A stretch of 15,554 nucleotides of DNA from an uncultured Eubacteriales bacterium (GTDB lineage Bacteria; Bacillota; Clostridia; Lachnospirales; Anaerotignaceae), in the NCBI GenBank assembly GCA_934256695.1, contig CAKQPE010000041.1, positions 1 through 15,554 on the forward strand, read 5' to 3'. A program made the translations under genes and the position numbers. This document shows, piece after piece, positions 6,352 to 12,953 of the stretch. The notes below the pieces were generated by a model. It was not told the DNA's origin, made no database searches, and was given only the letters and a program-made list of their open reading frames with translations. Position 1 is the first letter of the stretch; each line of letters begins with the position of its first letter.

Positions 6352-8019
6352 ATGGACAGGACAGAAGTTATATTTGACAAAAGAATAGAAAAAGGAAAGC
6401 TTGGGCTTAAAAGACTTAAAGAAGCGGCCGAAACAGGATATGAAGTAAATGAAAAACTCTTATTTAAACTTTTGGCTGAAAACAAAAATACCGAATATGG
6501 CAAAAAATATGATTTTGAGAAAATAAATACAGTTGAAGAATACAAAAGAAAAGTTCCGATTACGGAATATAGTGATTATGAAAAATACATAGAAAAAATA
6601 GAAGGCGGAAAAAAAGATGTGCTTTCTTCAAGAGAAACAATACATTTTGCTTTAAGCTCCGGAAGTTCGGGAAATCCCAAAAGAGTGCCTATGTGTCAGG
6701 AAGCGGCAGACTTATTTGCGTTATATACACATGGAACGTGTTATGCAGAGGCAGACGAATATTTCGGAAAAGAGTGGAAAAAGGGCAGAGGAGTTTCTCT
6801 TACAGAGGTAAGGTTTAAGACAAGGGAAAACGGTTTTACTTACGGTGCTGTATCGGGAAAGGTAAGAGAAAAAAACAAGGAATACGAAACAGACGTTTAT
6901 ACATCGCCTCTATGGGTATCATACCCAAAAGAGGATATGAACTTTGTATATCTTCATTTAAGATTTGCACTGGCAGAAAGAAATCTTTCAAACATTACCT
7001 GTACTTTTATGACGGCGGCATATGACGCAATGCGGTATTTTGAGGACAACTGGGAGATGCTTGCAAAGGATATTGCAGAAGGGACTATTGACAAAAGCAT
7101 AAAAATTCCCGATGAAATAAGAAAAAATTTATCGGAATATATAAAGCCTGACAAAGAAAGAGCCGATGAAATAATATCGGAGTGCAAAAAAGGGTTTGAA
7201 GGTATTATGCCGAGGGTGTGGAAAAACCTTAAATTCATATTCGGTATAGGAAGCGAAAGCTTTAGAATTTATACCGAAAGAATGAGGCATTTTCTTGGCA
7301 ATGTAAAAATACACTACAGTGTTTTTTCCGCATCGGAGGGAATATTCGGCTGTCCGATTGAAATGGAAAGTGATGAAATGGTACTTATTCCGTTCAGTGC
7401 TTTTTATGAGTTCAGAGATGCCGAAAACACAAATGCCGATACAATAACCATGGACAAGGTTGAGGTCGGAAAGAAATATGAAATAATAGTTACAAATCTT
7501 TCGGGATTTTACCGCTACAGAATGATGGACGTAGTGGAGGTTTGCGGTTTTTACGGCAAAATACCAAAAGTAAGATTTTTGTACAGGCTCAATCAGGTGC
7601 TTAATATTGCAGGAGAAAAGACAAACGACAGCACAATGAAGGACGTAATGGGAGAGTTTGAAAGAAAAACAAGTTTGAAGGCTAAGGAATACACAGTATA
7701 TGCCGACAGAAATACATCACCCGGAAGATATGTTGTTTTTGCTGAGTTTGAAAAAAACATATTAAACGAAGCTGAAAAAATGAGTATAAAAATAGAAGAA
7801 ATTTTATGCTCTTTAAACAGCTCCTATGCCGAAAAAATAAGATTGAAAAAATTAAACCATCTTCTGCTTGTTCCGCTAAAAAAAGGAACATATAATGAAT
7901 ACGTAGATTTAATGAAGAAAAAAGGTGTATCGGTAAACCAGCTTAAACCTGTGCGGGTTGCGGACAGTGCCTTAAAACAGGAGTTTTTTATTGAGCATAT
8001 GGCAGAAAACATTATCTGA
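6352..8019 (+). CDS. Bacterial GH3-family acyl-acid amido synthetase homologue
   Basis: 555-aa member of the GH3 family, ANL-like adenylating enzymes that in plants conjugate jasmonate or auxin to amino acids through an acyl-AMP. All three nucleotide motifs are visible: SSGSSGNPKRVPM (102-114), the Y-(S)-ASE block YSVFSASEG (322-330) and GFYRYRMMDVVEV followed by LNIAGEKT (387-424). Length agrees with plant and bacterial members. In motif III the usual RLGD is RMMD: the aspartate is kept but the glycine is lost. Start: AAAGGAG (6333-6339) is 12 bases before ATG 6352 and 6 before GTG 6346, which adds two residues and is equally possible; the far-upstream ATG 6283 is not. The secreted-protein gene follows after 11 bp, so the two form an operon. 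Bacterial GH3 substrates are largely unknown; with a divergent ATP-grasp ligase next door an amide-forming small-molecule role is inferred, not shown. Confidence 0.88.
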   Translation: MDRTEVIFDKRIEKGKLGLKRLKEAAETGYEVNEKLLFKLLAENKNTEYGKKYDFEKINTVEEYKRKVPITEYSDYEKYIEKIEGGKKDVLSSRETIHFALSSGSSGNPKRVPMCQEAADLFALYTHGTCYAEADEYFGKEWKKGRGVSLTEVRFKTRENGFTYGAVSGKVREKNKEYETDVYTSPLWVSYPKEDMNFVYLHLRFALAERNLSNITCTFMTAAYDAMRYFEDNWEMLAKDIAEGTIDKSIKIPDEIRKNLSEYIKPDKERADEIISECKKGFEGIMPRVWKNLKFIFGIGSESFRIYTERMRHFLGNVKIHYSVFSASEGIFGCPIEMESDEMVLIPFSAFYEFRDAENTNADTITMDKVEVGKKYEIIVTNLSGFYRYRMMDVVEVCGFYGKIPKVRFLYRLNQVLNIAGEKTNDSTMKDVMGEFERKTSLKAKEYTVYADRNTSPGRYVVFAEFEKNILNEAEKMSIKIEEILCSLNSSYAEKIRLKKLNHLLLVPLKKGTYNEYVDLMKKKGVSVNQLKPVRVADSALKQEFFIEHMAENII

Positions 8020-8030
8020 AAGGGGTTTAT

Positions 8031-8603
8031 ATGAAAAAAAGAATATGTATTTTTATTGCGTTGGTAATGGTTTCGGTGTTTTCGTCAATGGCATATGCCG
8101 AGGAAAGTTATGATGCCGAAAAACGGGTGTATTATATAATAGATTCCAATGGCGACCAATACGGAGGATACTACCGAAAGGGTGATGAAATACATATAGT
8201 GCCTTACAGTTATGCAAAAAAGACATATGCATCAAATAATGAAATAAAAGAGATTTCCCGCAAAACGGGAATTAATGTTGTTTATGATAAAGATGCAAGG
8301 TATTCGGCAAAGGAACTGGAAAACGCATATGGCAAACTGGTTGAAAAATGGTCTGAGTTGGAATTAAAGGAAATATCGGTTTATATAAAAGACAACAGCA
8401 TTATAGTTGTTTCGGATATTTGGAGTGAGGAGAAGAAAAGAGCGGCAAAGGAATATTCCGGTATAGAAAATATTTTGTTTAAGACAGATGCAGCAGAAAA
8501 AGAAAATGCGGTGCCGAAAGCCGAGGAAGTAAAGATTACAGAGGCGGAAAATCCATACTCGGCAATAATTGCATTTGCATGGGCAGTAAAGATATGGTTT
8601 TAA
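8031..8603 (+). CDS. Small secreted protein, function unknown
   Basis: 190 aa starting MKKR with a classic Sec signal peptide: hydrophobic core at 5-19 and AYA-EE cleavage after A23. AGGGG sits 6 bases before ATG. The exported part has a short beta-rich stretch (YYIIDSNGDQYGGYYRKGDEI), then a predicted helix-strand-helix-strand unit (KELENAYGKLVEKW, ISVYIKDNSIIVVSD, EEKKRAAKEY, ENILFK; ~95-152). That pattern recalls the small prodomain-like folds at the front of some clostridial secreted S1-type peptidases, but no peptidase follows, so this is only a resemblance. The C-terminal 15 residues are hydrophobic (AIIAFAWAVKIWF) and could anchor the protein in the membrane. It follows the GH3 gene by 11 bp and is probably translated from the same message. 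I do not recognise a named family. Confidence 0.72.
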   Translation: MKKRICIFIALVMVSVFSSMAYAEESYDAEKRVYYIIDSNGDQYGGYYRKGDEIHIVPYSYAKKTYASNNEIKEISRKTGINVVYDKDARYSAKELENAYGKLVEKWSELELKEISVYIKDNSIIVVSDIWSEEKKRAAKEYSGIENILFKTDAAEKENAVPKAEEVKITEAENPYSAIIAFAWAVKIWF

Positions 8604-8614
8604 TTCAAAAGACG

Positions 8615-8643
8615 TTGAATATTCCAACCTATAGTGATATACT
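8615..8643 (+). promoter_or_regulatory. Promoter of the que operon
   Basis: TTGAAT (8615-8620), 17 bp, TATACT (8638-8643). The predicted transcript starts near 8650 and carries a leader of about 155 nt before queD. Confidence 0.65.
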
Positions 8644-8670
8644 TAAAAATCATTGGAAATAAAAAGAATA

Positions 8671-8716
8671 AGACAGTTCGTTTGTACCATCCTGTCTATA
8701 AACAAAACCAGGACTG
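8671..8716 (+). promoter_or_regulatory. Candidate preQ1-I-type riboswitch aptamer
   Basis: AGACAG (8671-8676) pairs perfectly with CUGUCU (8692-8697). The loop starts UUC and has ACC before the closing C (8691), and the stem is followed by the A-rich tail AUAAACAAAACCAGG. This is the order of the known preQ1-I class: P1, GUUC, loop, ACC...C, P1', A-rich strand, with a weak pseudoknot possible between UUUG (8681-8684) and CAGG (8709-8712). UCCUG (8690-8694) can instead pair with CAGGA (8709-8713), giving a rival fold. The placement before a complete preQ0 operon supports it; the weak second helix keeps confidence moderate. Confidence 0.55.
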
Positions 8717-8778
8717 AATAAACGAAAAGTTTTGTTTAGTGTTATTCTGCTCCGAAGTTATGTTTCGGAGCTTTTTTT
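8716..8778 (+). terminator. Leader hairpin and intrinsic terminator before queD
   Basis: GCTCCGAA (8749-8756) pairs with TTCGGAGC (8764-8771), then T7: a textbook terminator only 28 bases before the queD start, so it must be conditional. Just upstream GAATAAAC/GTTTA...TTATTC (8716-8747) makes a second hairpin. CGAAA (8723-8727) could pair with TTTCG (8763-8767) as part of an alternative fold. The arrangement indicates transcription attenuation of the que genes. Confidence 0.8.
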
Positions 8779-8805
8779 ATTTAAAATAAATACGAGGTGT
8801 AAATT

Positions 8806-9225
8806 ATGTATACAATAAAGGCAAAACAGCATTTTGATTCGGCACACTTTCTTTTCGGATATGAAGGAAAGTGCAGAAACATTCACGGACACAGGTGGGA
8901 AGTGGAAACAGAGGTTTATGCCGAAAGGTTACAGAGTGACGGTCAGTGCAGAGGAATGGTAATTGATTTCGGCGATTTAAAGAGAGATTTAAAAGAAATT
9001 GCGGATTATTTCGACCACTGTTTAATTATGGAAAGAGGGACTTTGAAGGAAAGTACCCTCAATGCACTGTTAAGCGAAAATTTCAGAATAGTTGAGGTTG
9101 ATTTCAGACCGACAGCGGAAAATTTTTCGAAGTTTATTTTTGACAAAATGAGTGAAAAAGGCTACAGGGTAAGATGCACAACAGTTTACGAAACCCCTGA
9201 CAACTGTGCGGCATATTTCGGTTAA
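8806..9225 (+). CDS. queD: 6-carboxy-5,6,7,8-tetrahydropterin synthase
   Basis: Second step of queuosine-precursor synthesis: converts 7,8-dihydroneopterin triphosphate to 6-carboxytetrahydropterin. The zinc ligands are visible as H14 (DSAHF) and H27/H29 (NIHGH), the catalytic cysteine as C23 (GKCRN), with D70-H71 (FDHC) and the PTAEN motif (102-106) plus E129 near the end (VYETPDN) for pterin binding. Length 139 aa is slightly longer than the ~120-aa core, normal for clostridial versions. GAGGTG lies about 8 bases before ATG. First gene of the operon and directly behind the leader terminator, so it receives any riboswitch control. The CxxxHGH spacing matches QueD rather than eukaryotic PTPS. 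Confidence 0.94.
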   Translation: MYTIKAKQHFDSAHFLFGYEGKCRNIHGHRWEVETEVYAERLQSDGQCRGMVIDFGDLKRDLKEIADYFDHCLIMERGTLKESTLNALLSENFRIVEVDFRPTAENFSKFIFDKMSEKGYRVRCTTVYETPDNCAAYFG

Positions 9226-9237
9226 GAGGTGTTAAAG

Positions 9238-9906
9238 ATGGCAGAGTTTAAAGTGGCTGAAATATTTACAAGCATAAACGGAGAAGGAACAAAGGCAGGA
9301 CAGACAGCTGTTTTTGTAAGATTTACAGGGTGCAACTTAAACTGTTCCTACTGCGACACAAAGTGGGCAAACGAGCCTAATGCTGAATACAAACTGATGA
9401 CGGATAGGGAAATATTAAGCCGTATAAAAGAAACGGGAATAAAAAACGTAACCCTTACAGGTGGAGAGCCGCTGTTAAGGGAAGGCATACATGAGCTTTT
9501 GGAAGAAATTGCAAAAGACGGATTTTTACAGGCGGAAATAGAGACAAACGGAAGCATTGATTTAAAACCCTTCTGTGACATAGAAAACAGACCGTCTTTT
9601 ACAATGGATTACAAACTGCCGTCAAGCGGTATGGAAAAACATATGTGTCTTGAAAATTTTGAAATACTTGAAAAAAAGGATACGGTAAAATTTGTATCCG
9701 GAAGCATAGAGGATTTAAAAAAGGCTTTGGAGATTATAAGAAAATATGATTTAAGCAGGAGATGTCATGTATATATAAGTCCTGTTTTCGGAAGTATAGA
9801 ACCGGCAAAAATAGTTGATTTTATGGTGGAAAACAAGTTAAATGACGTAAATCTTCAGTTACAGCTGCATAAGTTTATTTGGGACCCGAATATGCGTGGA
9901 GTTTAA
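9238..9906 (+). CDS. queE: 7-carboxy-7-deazaguanine synthase (radical SAM)
   Basis: Radical SAM enzyme that contracts 6-carboxytetrahydropterin to 7-carboxy-7-deazaguanine (CDG). The cluster motif is C32-x3-C36-x2-C39 (GCNLNCSYCDT), with GGEP at 75-78 for SAM and the N-terminal INGEGTKAGQ typical of QueE. 222 aa is the short, standard form. I start at ATG 9238, 6-7 bases after AGAGGTG; an in-frame GTG at 9229 lies in that ribosome site. It begins 12 bases after queD ends. The cluster spacing is the ordinary CxxxCxxC, not the expanded variant known from some QueE proteins. Confidence 0.95.
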   Translation: MAEFKVAEIFTSINGEGTKAGQTAVFVRFTGCNLNCSYCDTKWANEPNAEYKLMTDREILSRIKETGIKNVTLTGGEPLLREGIHELLEEIAKDGFLQAEIETNGSIDLKPFCDIENRPSFTMDYKLPSSGMEKHMCLENFEILEKKDTVKFVSGSIEDLKKALEIIRKYDLSRRCHVYISPVFGSIEPAKIVDFMVENKLNDVNLQLQLHKFIWDPNMRGV

Positions 9907-9918
9907 GAAGGTGATAAA

Positions 9919-10497
9919 ATGGCTATAGACAAGGAAAAAATACAGGAACACATAAGAGGAATAATAGAGGCACTGGGAGATGACCCCGACAGAGAGGGTC
10001 TGAAAGAAACCCCTAAAAGAGTAGCACAAATGTACGAAGAAGTTTTTGAAGGAATGAACTACACAAACAAAGAAATAGCTGAAATGTTTGACAAAACATT
10101 TGAGGACGATTTAAGCTTTTCTTCAAACAGCAGTGACATGGTAATAGTTAAGGATATAGATATATTCAGCTATTGCGAACATCACATGGCTTTGATGTAC
10201 GACATGAAGGTTACGGTTGCATATCTGCCTAAAGGCAAGGTAATAGGTTTAAGCAAAATCGCAAGAATTGCCGACATGGTATCAAAGAGATTGCAGTTAC
10301 AGGAAAGAATAGGAACGGACATTGCGGAGGTTATAGAACTGGTTACAGGCTCAAGTGATGTTGCCGTACTTATAGAAGGCTGTCACAGCTGTATGACGGC
10401 AAGGGGAATTAAAAAAACAGGTGCAAAGACATATACAACAACATTAAGAGGAAGATTTGAAAGTGAACCTGCATTGCAGGCAAGACTTAGGTTTTAA
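9919..10497 (+). CDS. folE: GTP cyclohydrolase I
   Basis: Opens GTP to 7,8-dihydroneopterin triphosphate, the first step for both folate and queuosine; its place between queE and queC says the queuosine role here. Zinc ligands are C86 and H89 in SYCEHHM and C158 in CHSCMTARGIKKTGAKT, the family signature region. PDREGLKETPKRV near the N-terminus and LSKIARIADMVSKRLQLQERIG (111 onward) are also characteristic. 192 aa is the usual bacterial length. AAGGTG lies 7 bases before ATG, 12 bases after queE. This is the canonical zinc type I enzyme, not the FolE2 (type IB) form. Confidence 0.96.
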   Translation: MAIDKEKIQEHIRGIIEALGDDPDREGLKETPKRVAQMYEEVFEGMNYTNKEIAEMFDKTFEDDLSFSSNSSDMVIVKDIDIFSYCEHHMALMYDMKVTVAYLPKGKVIGLSKIARIADMVSKRLQLQERIGTDIAEVIELVTGSSDVAVLIEGCHSCMTARGIKKTGAKTYTTTLRGRFESEPALQARLRF

Positions 10498-10509
10498 AGG
10501 AGGTATATT

Positions 10510-11190
10510 ATGGAAAAAGCATTGGTTTTATTCAGCGGCGGATTGGACAGCAGTACCTGTCTTGCCATTGCCGTAGACAAATACGGAAGTGAAAACGTAA
10601 TTGCACTTTCGATATATTACGGACAGAAACACAAAAAGGAAATAGAAGCCTCCGACAAAGTGGCTCAGTATTATAATGTTGAACATTTGAAAATGGATTT
10701 ATCAAAGATTTTTGAGTTCAGTGATTGTTCACTGCTTTCAAATTCCCATGAGGAAATACCGGAAAAGTCATATGCCAAACAGATTGAAGAAAGTGACGGA
10801 AAACCTGTAAGCACATATGTGCCTTTCAGAAACGGTCTTTTTATTTCTGCCGCAGCAAGCATTGCACTTTCAAAGGGGTGCAGTGTAATTTATTACGGAG
10901 CACACAGTGACGATGCCGCAGGAAACGCATATCCCGACTGTTCGGAAGAATTTAACGGTGCAATGGGACAGGCTGTTTATATCGGCAGCGGAAAACAGTT
11001 AAGGATAGAAGCACCTTTTGTAAGCCTTACAAAAGCAGATGTCGTAAAAATAGGTCTTATGCTTAAAGTACCTTACGAGATGACATGGAGCTGTTACGAA
11101 GGCGGCGAAAAGCCTTGCGGAAAGTGCGGAACGTGCATAGACAGGGCAGAGGCTTTTGCGAAAAACGGAGTCAAAGACCCGTCACTTTAA
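10510..11190 (+). CDS. queC: 7-cyano-7-deazaguanine (preQ0) synthase
   Basis: ATP-dependent ligase converting 7-carboxy-7-deazaguanine and ammonia to preQ0. The PP-loop SGGLDSS lies at residues 9-15 and the C-terminal zinc site at C195, C203, C206 and C209 (SCYEGGEKPCGKCGTC). 226 aa is typical. AAAGGAGG lies 7 bases before the ATG, 12 bases after folE. With queD, queE and folE this completes GTP to preQ0. The preQ0 reductase gene queF is not in the window, so reduction to preQ1 must be encoded elsewhere if queuosine is made. Confidence 0.96.
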   Translation: MEKALVLFSGGLDSSTCLAIAVDKYGSENVIALSIYYGQKHKKEIEASDKVAQYYNVEHLKMDLSKIFEFSDCSLLSNSHEEIPEKSYAKQIEESDGKPVSTYVPFRNGLFISAAASIALSKGCSVIYYGAHSDDAAGNAYPDCSEEFNGAMGQAVYIGSGKQLRIEAPFVSLTKADVVKIGLMLKVPYEMTWSCYEGGEKPCGKCGTCIDRAEAFAKNGVKDPSL

Positions 11191-11233
11191 TAAATGGCAG
11201 ACAAAAGAAAAACAACATCAGGAGGCAAAGTTT

Positions 11234-12577
11234 ATGGCTGATGACAAACAGTTTGAAAAAATGGTAAATACTCCAGTGGAAAAACTTATACCGTCTTTGG
11301 CTGTGCCTATGATAATAAGCATGCTTGTTACAGCCATATACAATACGGCAGATACGTTTTTTGTATCACAAATAAACACAAGTGCATCGGCGGCGGTAGG
11401 TGTTGTGTTTTCACTTATGAGCATTATGCAGGCTTTGGGATTTCTTTTCGGTATGGGTGCCGGAAGCAGCATATCGGCACTTCTTGGGCAGAAGGACTAT
11501 GAAAAATCAAGCAAAATAGCGTCCTCGGCACTGTTTGTGGTATTTGTTATAGGAACGATAATAAGTGTTCTGGGAATGATGTTTAACGAAAATATAGTGT
11601 CTGTTCTTGGTGCTACGGAGACAATTCTTCCGTATGCAAAAAGTTATTCGATGTATATATTTATAGGAACGCCTTTTATTTGTTCTTCATTTGTGCTTAA
11701 CAACATAATGAGGTCACAGGGACGGGCATTTTTCTCAATGCTTGGGTTATCACTCGGAGGAGTGCTTAATATTATACTTGACCCTATATTTATATTTGTA
11801 TTTAAGATTGGAATAGGCGGTGCGGCAATAGCTACGCTCATAAGCCAGTTTATAAGTTTTGGCATATTGTTGTTTCTCTGTCTCAGAAAAAATGACATGG
11901 TTAAACTTAAATTCAAATACATATCAAAAGAATTTGAGATTTACTCAGGCATAATAAAAAGAGGCATACCGTCTTTTTCAAGGCAGTCTTTGGCAAGCAT
12001 TGCAACCATACTGCTTAATCTCAATGCCATGGTATACGGCGATGCGGCAGTAAGTGCTATGTCCATAGTTGGAAGGATAGCTTTTATTATGACATCGGTG
12101 TTATTGGGATTCGGACAGGGATTTCAGCCAGTGGCAGGCTTTGCATACGGGGCAAAAAAGTATAAAAGGCTCAGAAAGGCGTTTAAGTTTACGATTTTAA
12201 GCGGAATGACGCTTCTTTTTATTACGTCTGTAATATGTTTTGCTTTCTCAAAGGGAATAATAATGACATTCAGAAAAAACGATTTAGATGTTATAAGAAT
12301 AGGCACATTTGCATTAAGACTTCAGTGCATAACAATGTTTTTGCAGCCGGTGTCAATAATAAGCAATATGCTTTTGCAGTTTGTAGACAGACCGCTTGAG
12401 GCAACACTTACGTCAATATCAAGGCAGGGATTGTTTTTTATACCTGTAATACTTATTCTGCCGAGAATAACGAGGCTTTGGGGTGTACAGGCTTCACAGC
12501 CGTTAAGTGATATATTATCGGCGATATTCTGTGTATATTTCATAAAGAAATTCTTTTCGGAGATACCGAAGGAATAA
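11234..12577 (+). CDS. MATE family multidrug/metabolite efflux transporter
   Basis: 447-aa inner-membrane antiporter of the MATE (MatE domain) family with about 12 hydrophobic segments in two repeats. Family hallmarks include LAVPMIISMLVTAIYNTADTFFVSQ near the N-terminus, the loop MGAGSSISALLGQKDYEKS, and GQGFQPVAGFAYGAKKYKR midway, the equivalent in the second half. It most resembles the DinF/NorM-like clostridial branch; the exported compound is unknown. ATG 11234 follows GGAGG by 8 bases; the frame upstream overlaps queC and lacks a ribosome site. Only 43 bp separate it from queC with no terminator or clear promoter, so it is probably the fifth gene of the que transcript and under the same leader. 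Whether that means export of a pathway compound or simply shared transcription is not decided by sequence. Confidence 0.9.
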   Translation: MADDKQFEKMVNTPVEKLIPSLAVPMIISMLVTAIYNTADTFFVSQINTSASAAVGVVFSLMSIMQALGFLFGMGAGSSISALLGQKDYEKSSKIASSALFVVFVIGTIISVLGMMFNENIVSVLGATETILPYAKSYSMYIFIGTPFICSSFVLNNIMRSQGRAFFSMLGLSLGGVLNIILDPIFIFVFKIGIGGAAIATLISQFISFGILLFLCLRKNDMVKLKFKYISKEFEIYSGIIKRGIPSFSRQSLASIATILLNLNAMVYGDAAVSAMSIVGRIAFIMTSVLLGFGQGFQPVAGFAYGAKKYKRLRKAFKFTILSGMTLLFITSVICFAFSKGIIMTFRKNDLDVIRIGTFALRLQCITMFLQPVSIISNMLLQFVDRPLEATLTSISRQGLFFIPVILILPRITRLWGVQASQPLSDILSAIFCVYFIKKFFSEIPKE

Positions 12578-12589
12578 AATTAAAAAGCT

Positions 12590-12652
12590 AAAAACCGTGG
12601 GACTCTGTCCCACACCCTGTGAACTTTTGGAAAAGTTCAATCAAAACTTTTA
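12590..12652 (+). repeat. GC-core hairpin repeat, left unit of an inverted pair
   Basis: AAAAACCGTGGGACTCTGTC then CCACACCCTG, a GAACTTTTGGAAAAGTTC palindrome and AAAACTTTTAG. The unit at 12899-12953 is its inverted relative (TTGGGACAGAGTCCCAAGG); together they bracket the whole convergent spacer. Confidence 0.8.
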
Positions 12653-12654
12653 GT

Positions 12655-12691
12655 AAAATACGCATACCCAAGGAAGGTATGCGTATTTTTG
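12655..12691. terminator. Strong, probably bidirectional terminator
   Basis: AAAATACGCATACC (12655-12668) pairs perfectly with GGTATGCGTATTTT (12676-12689), loop of 7, followed by T. A-rich sequence before and T-rich after makes it usable from both strands between the convergent MATE and NifX-type genes. Confidence 0.85.
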
Positions 12692-12737
12692 TATATAGGT
12701 AATTTTATTTATCGGAATGATTATTTTTACGTATTTT

Positions 12738-12835
12738 CCCCTCATCTGTCACTTCGTGACACCTTCTCCCAAGAGAAGGCTAAAACCCTTCCGGCAAGCT
12801 GCGCTTGCCACCTTACCTTTCAGGAACGGCTTATT
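12738..12835 (+). repeat. Third copy of repeat modules B and C
   Basis: CCCCTCATCTGTCACTTCGT then GACACCTTCTCCC...GAGAAGG is a B module, directly followed by a C module (ACCCTTCCGGCAAGCTGCGC, TTGCCACCTT, TTTCAGGAACGGCTT). Order and direction are the same as at 130-240, but module A is missing. The 88-codon frame across this spacer is repeat sequence, not a gene. Confidence 0.8.
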
Positions 12836-12858
12836 AGCGGCAATTTTATACTTAACGA

Positions 12859-12885
12859 AAATCATATGGCATGGTCATATGATTT
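12859..12885. repeat. Perfect 10-bp inverted repeat in the spacer
   Basis: AAATCATATG-GCATGGT-CATATGATTT. Perfect arms, no T run, not shared with the other repeat modules. Role unknown; could be a mobile-element end or a hairpin. Confidence 0.6.
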
Positions 12886-12898
12886 AATAAAATTTAGA

Positions 12899-12953
12899 TC
12901 AAGCCTTTTTAAAGGCTTGCAGGGTTTGGGACAGAGTCCCAAGGTTTTTGTTT
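12899..12953 (-). repeat. GC-core hairpin repeat, right unit of an inverted pair
   Basis: Contains the AAGCCTTTTTAAAGGCTT palindrome and TTGGGACAGAGTCCCAAGG. It touches the stop codon of the minus-strand gene and can act as its terminator region. Confidence 0.75.

Noticed and set aside
8611..8627. Near-palindrome GTTGAATATTCCAAC at the que promoter -35 as an operator
   Set aside because: Imperfect and explained by the -35 box; no second copy seen in the window.
11085..11267. Plus-strand frame of 60 codons overlapping the end of queC
   Set aside because: Out of frame with queC, whose zinc-site cysteines and stop are clear; arginine-rich shadow translation.
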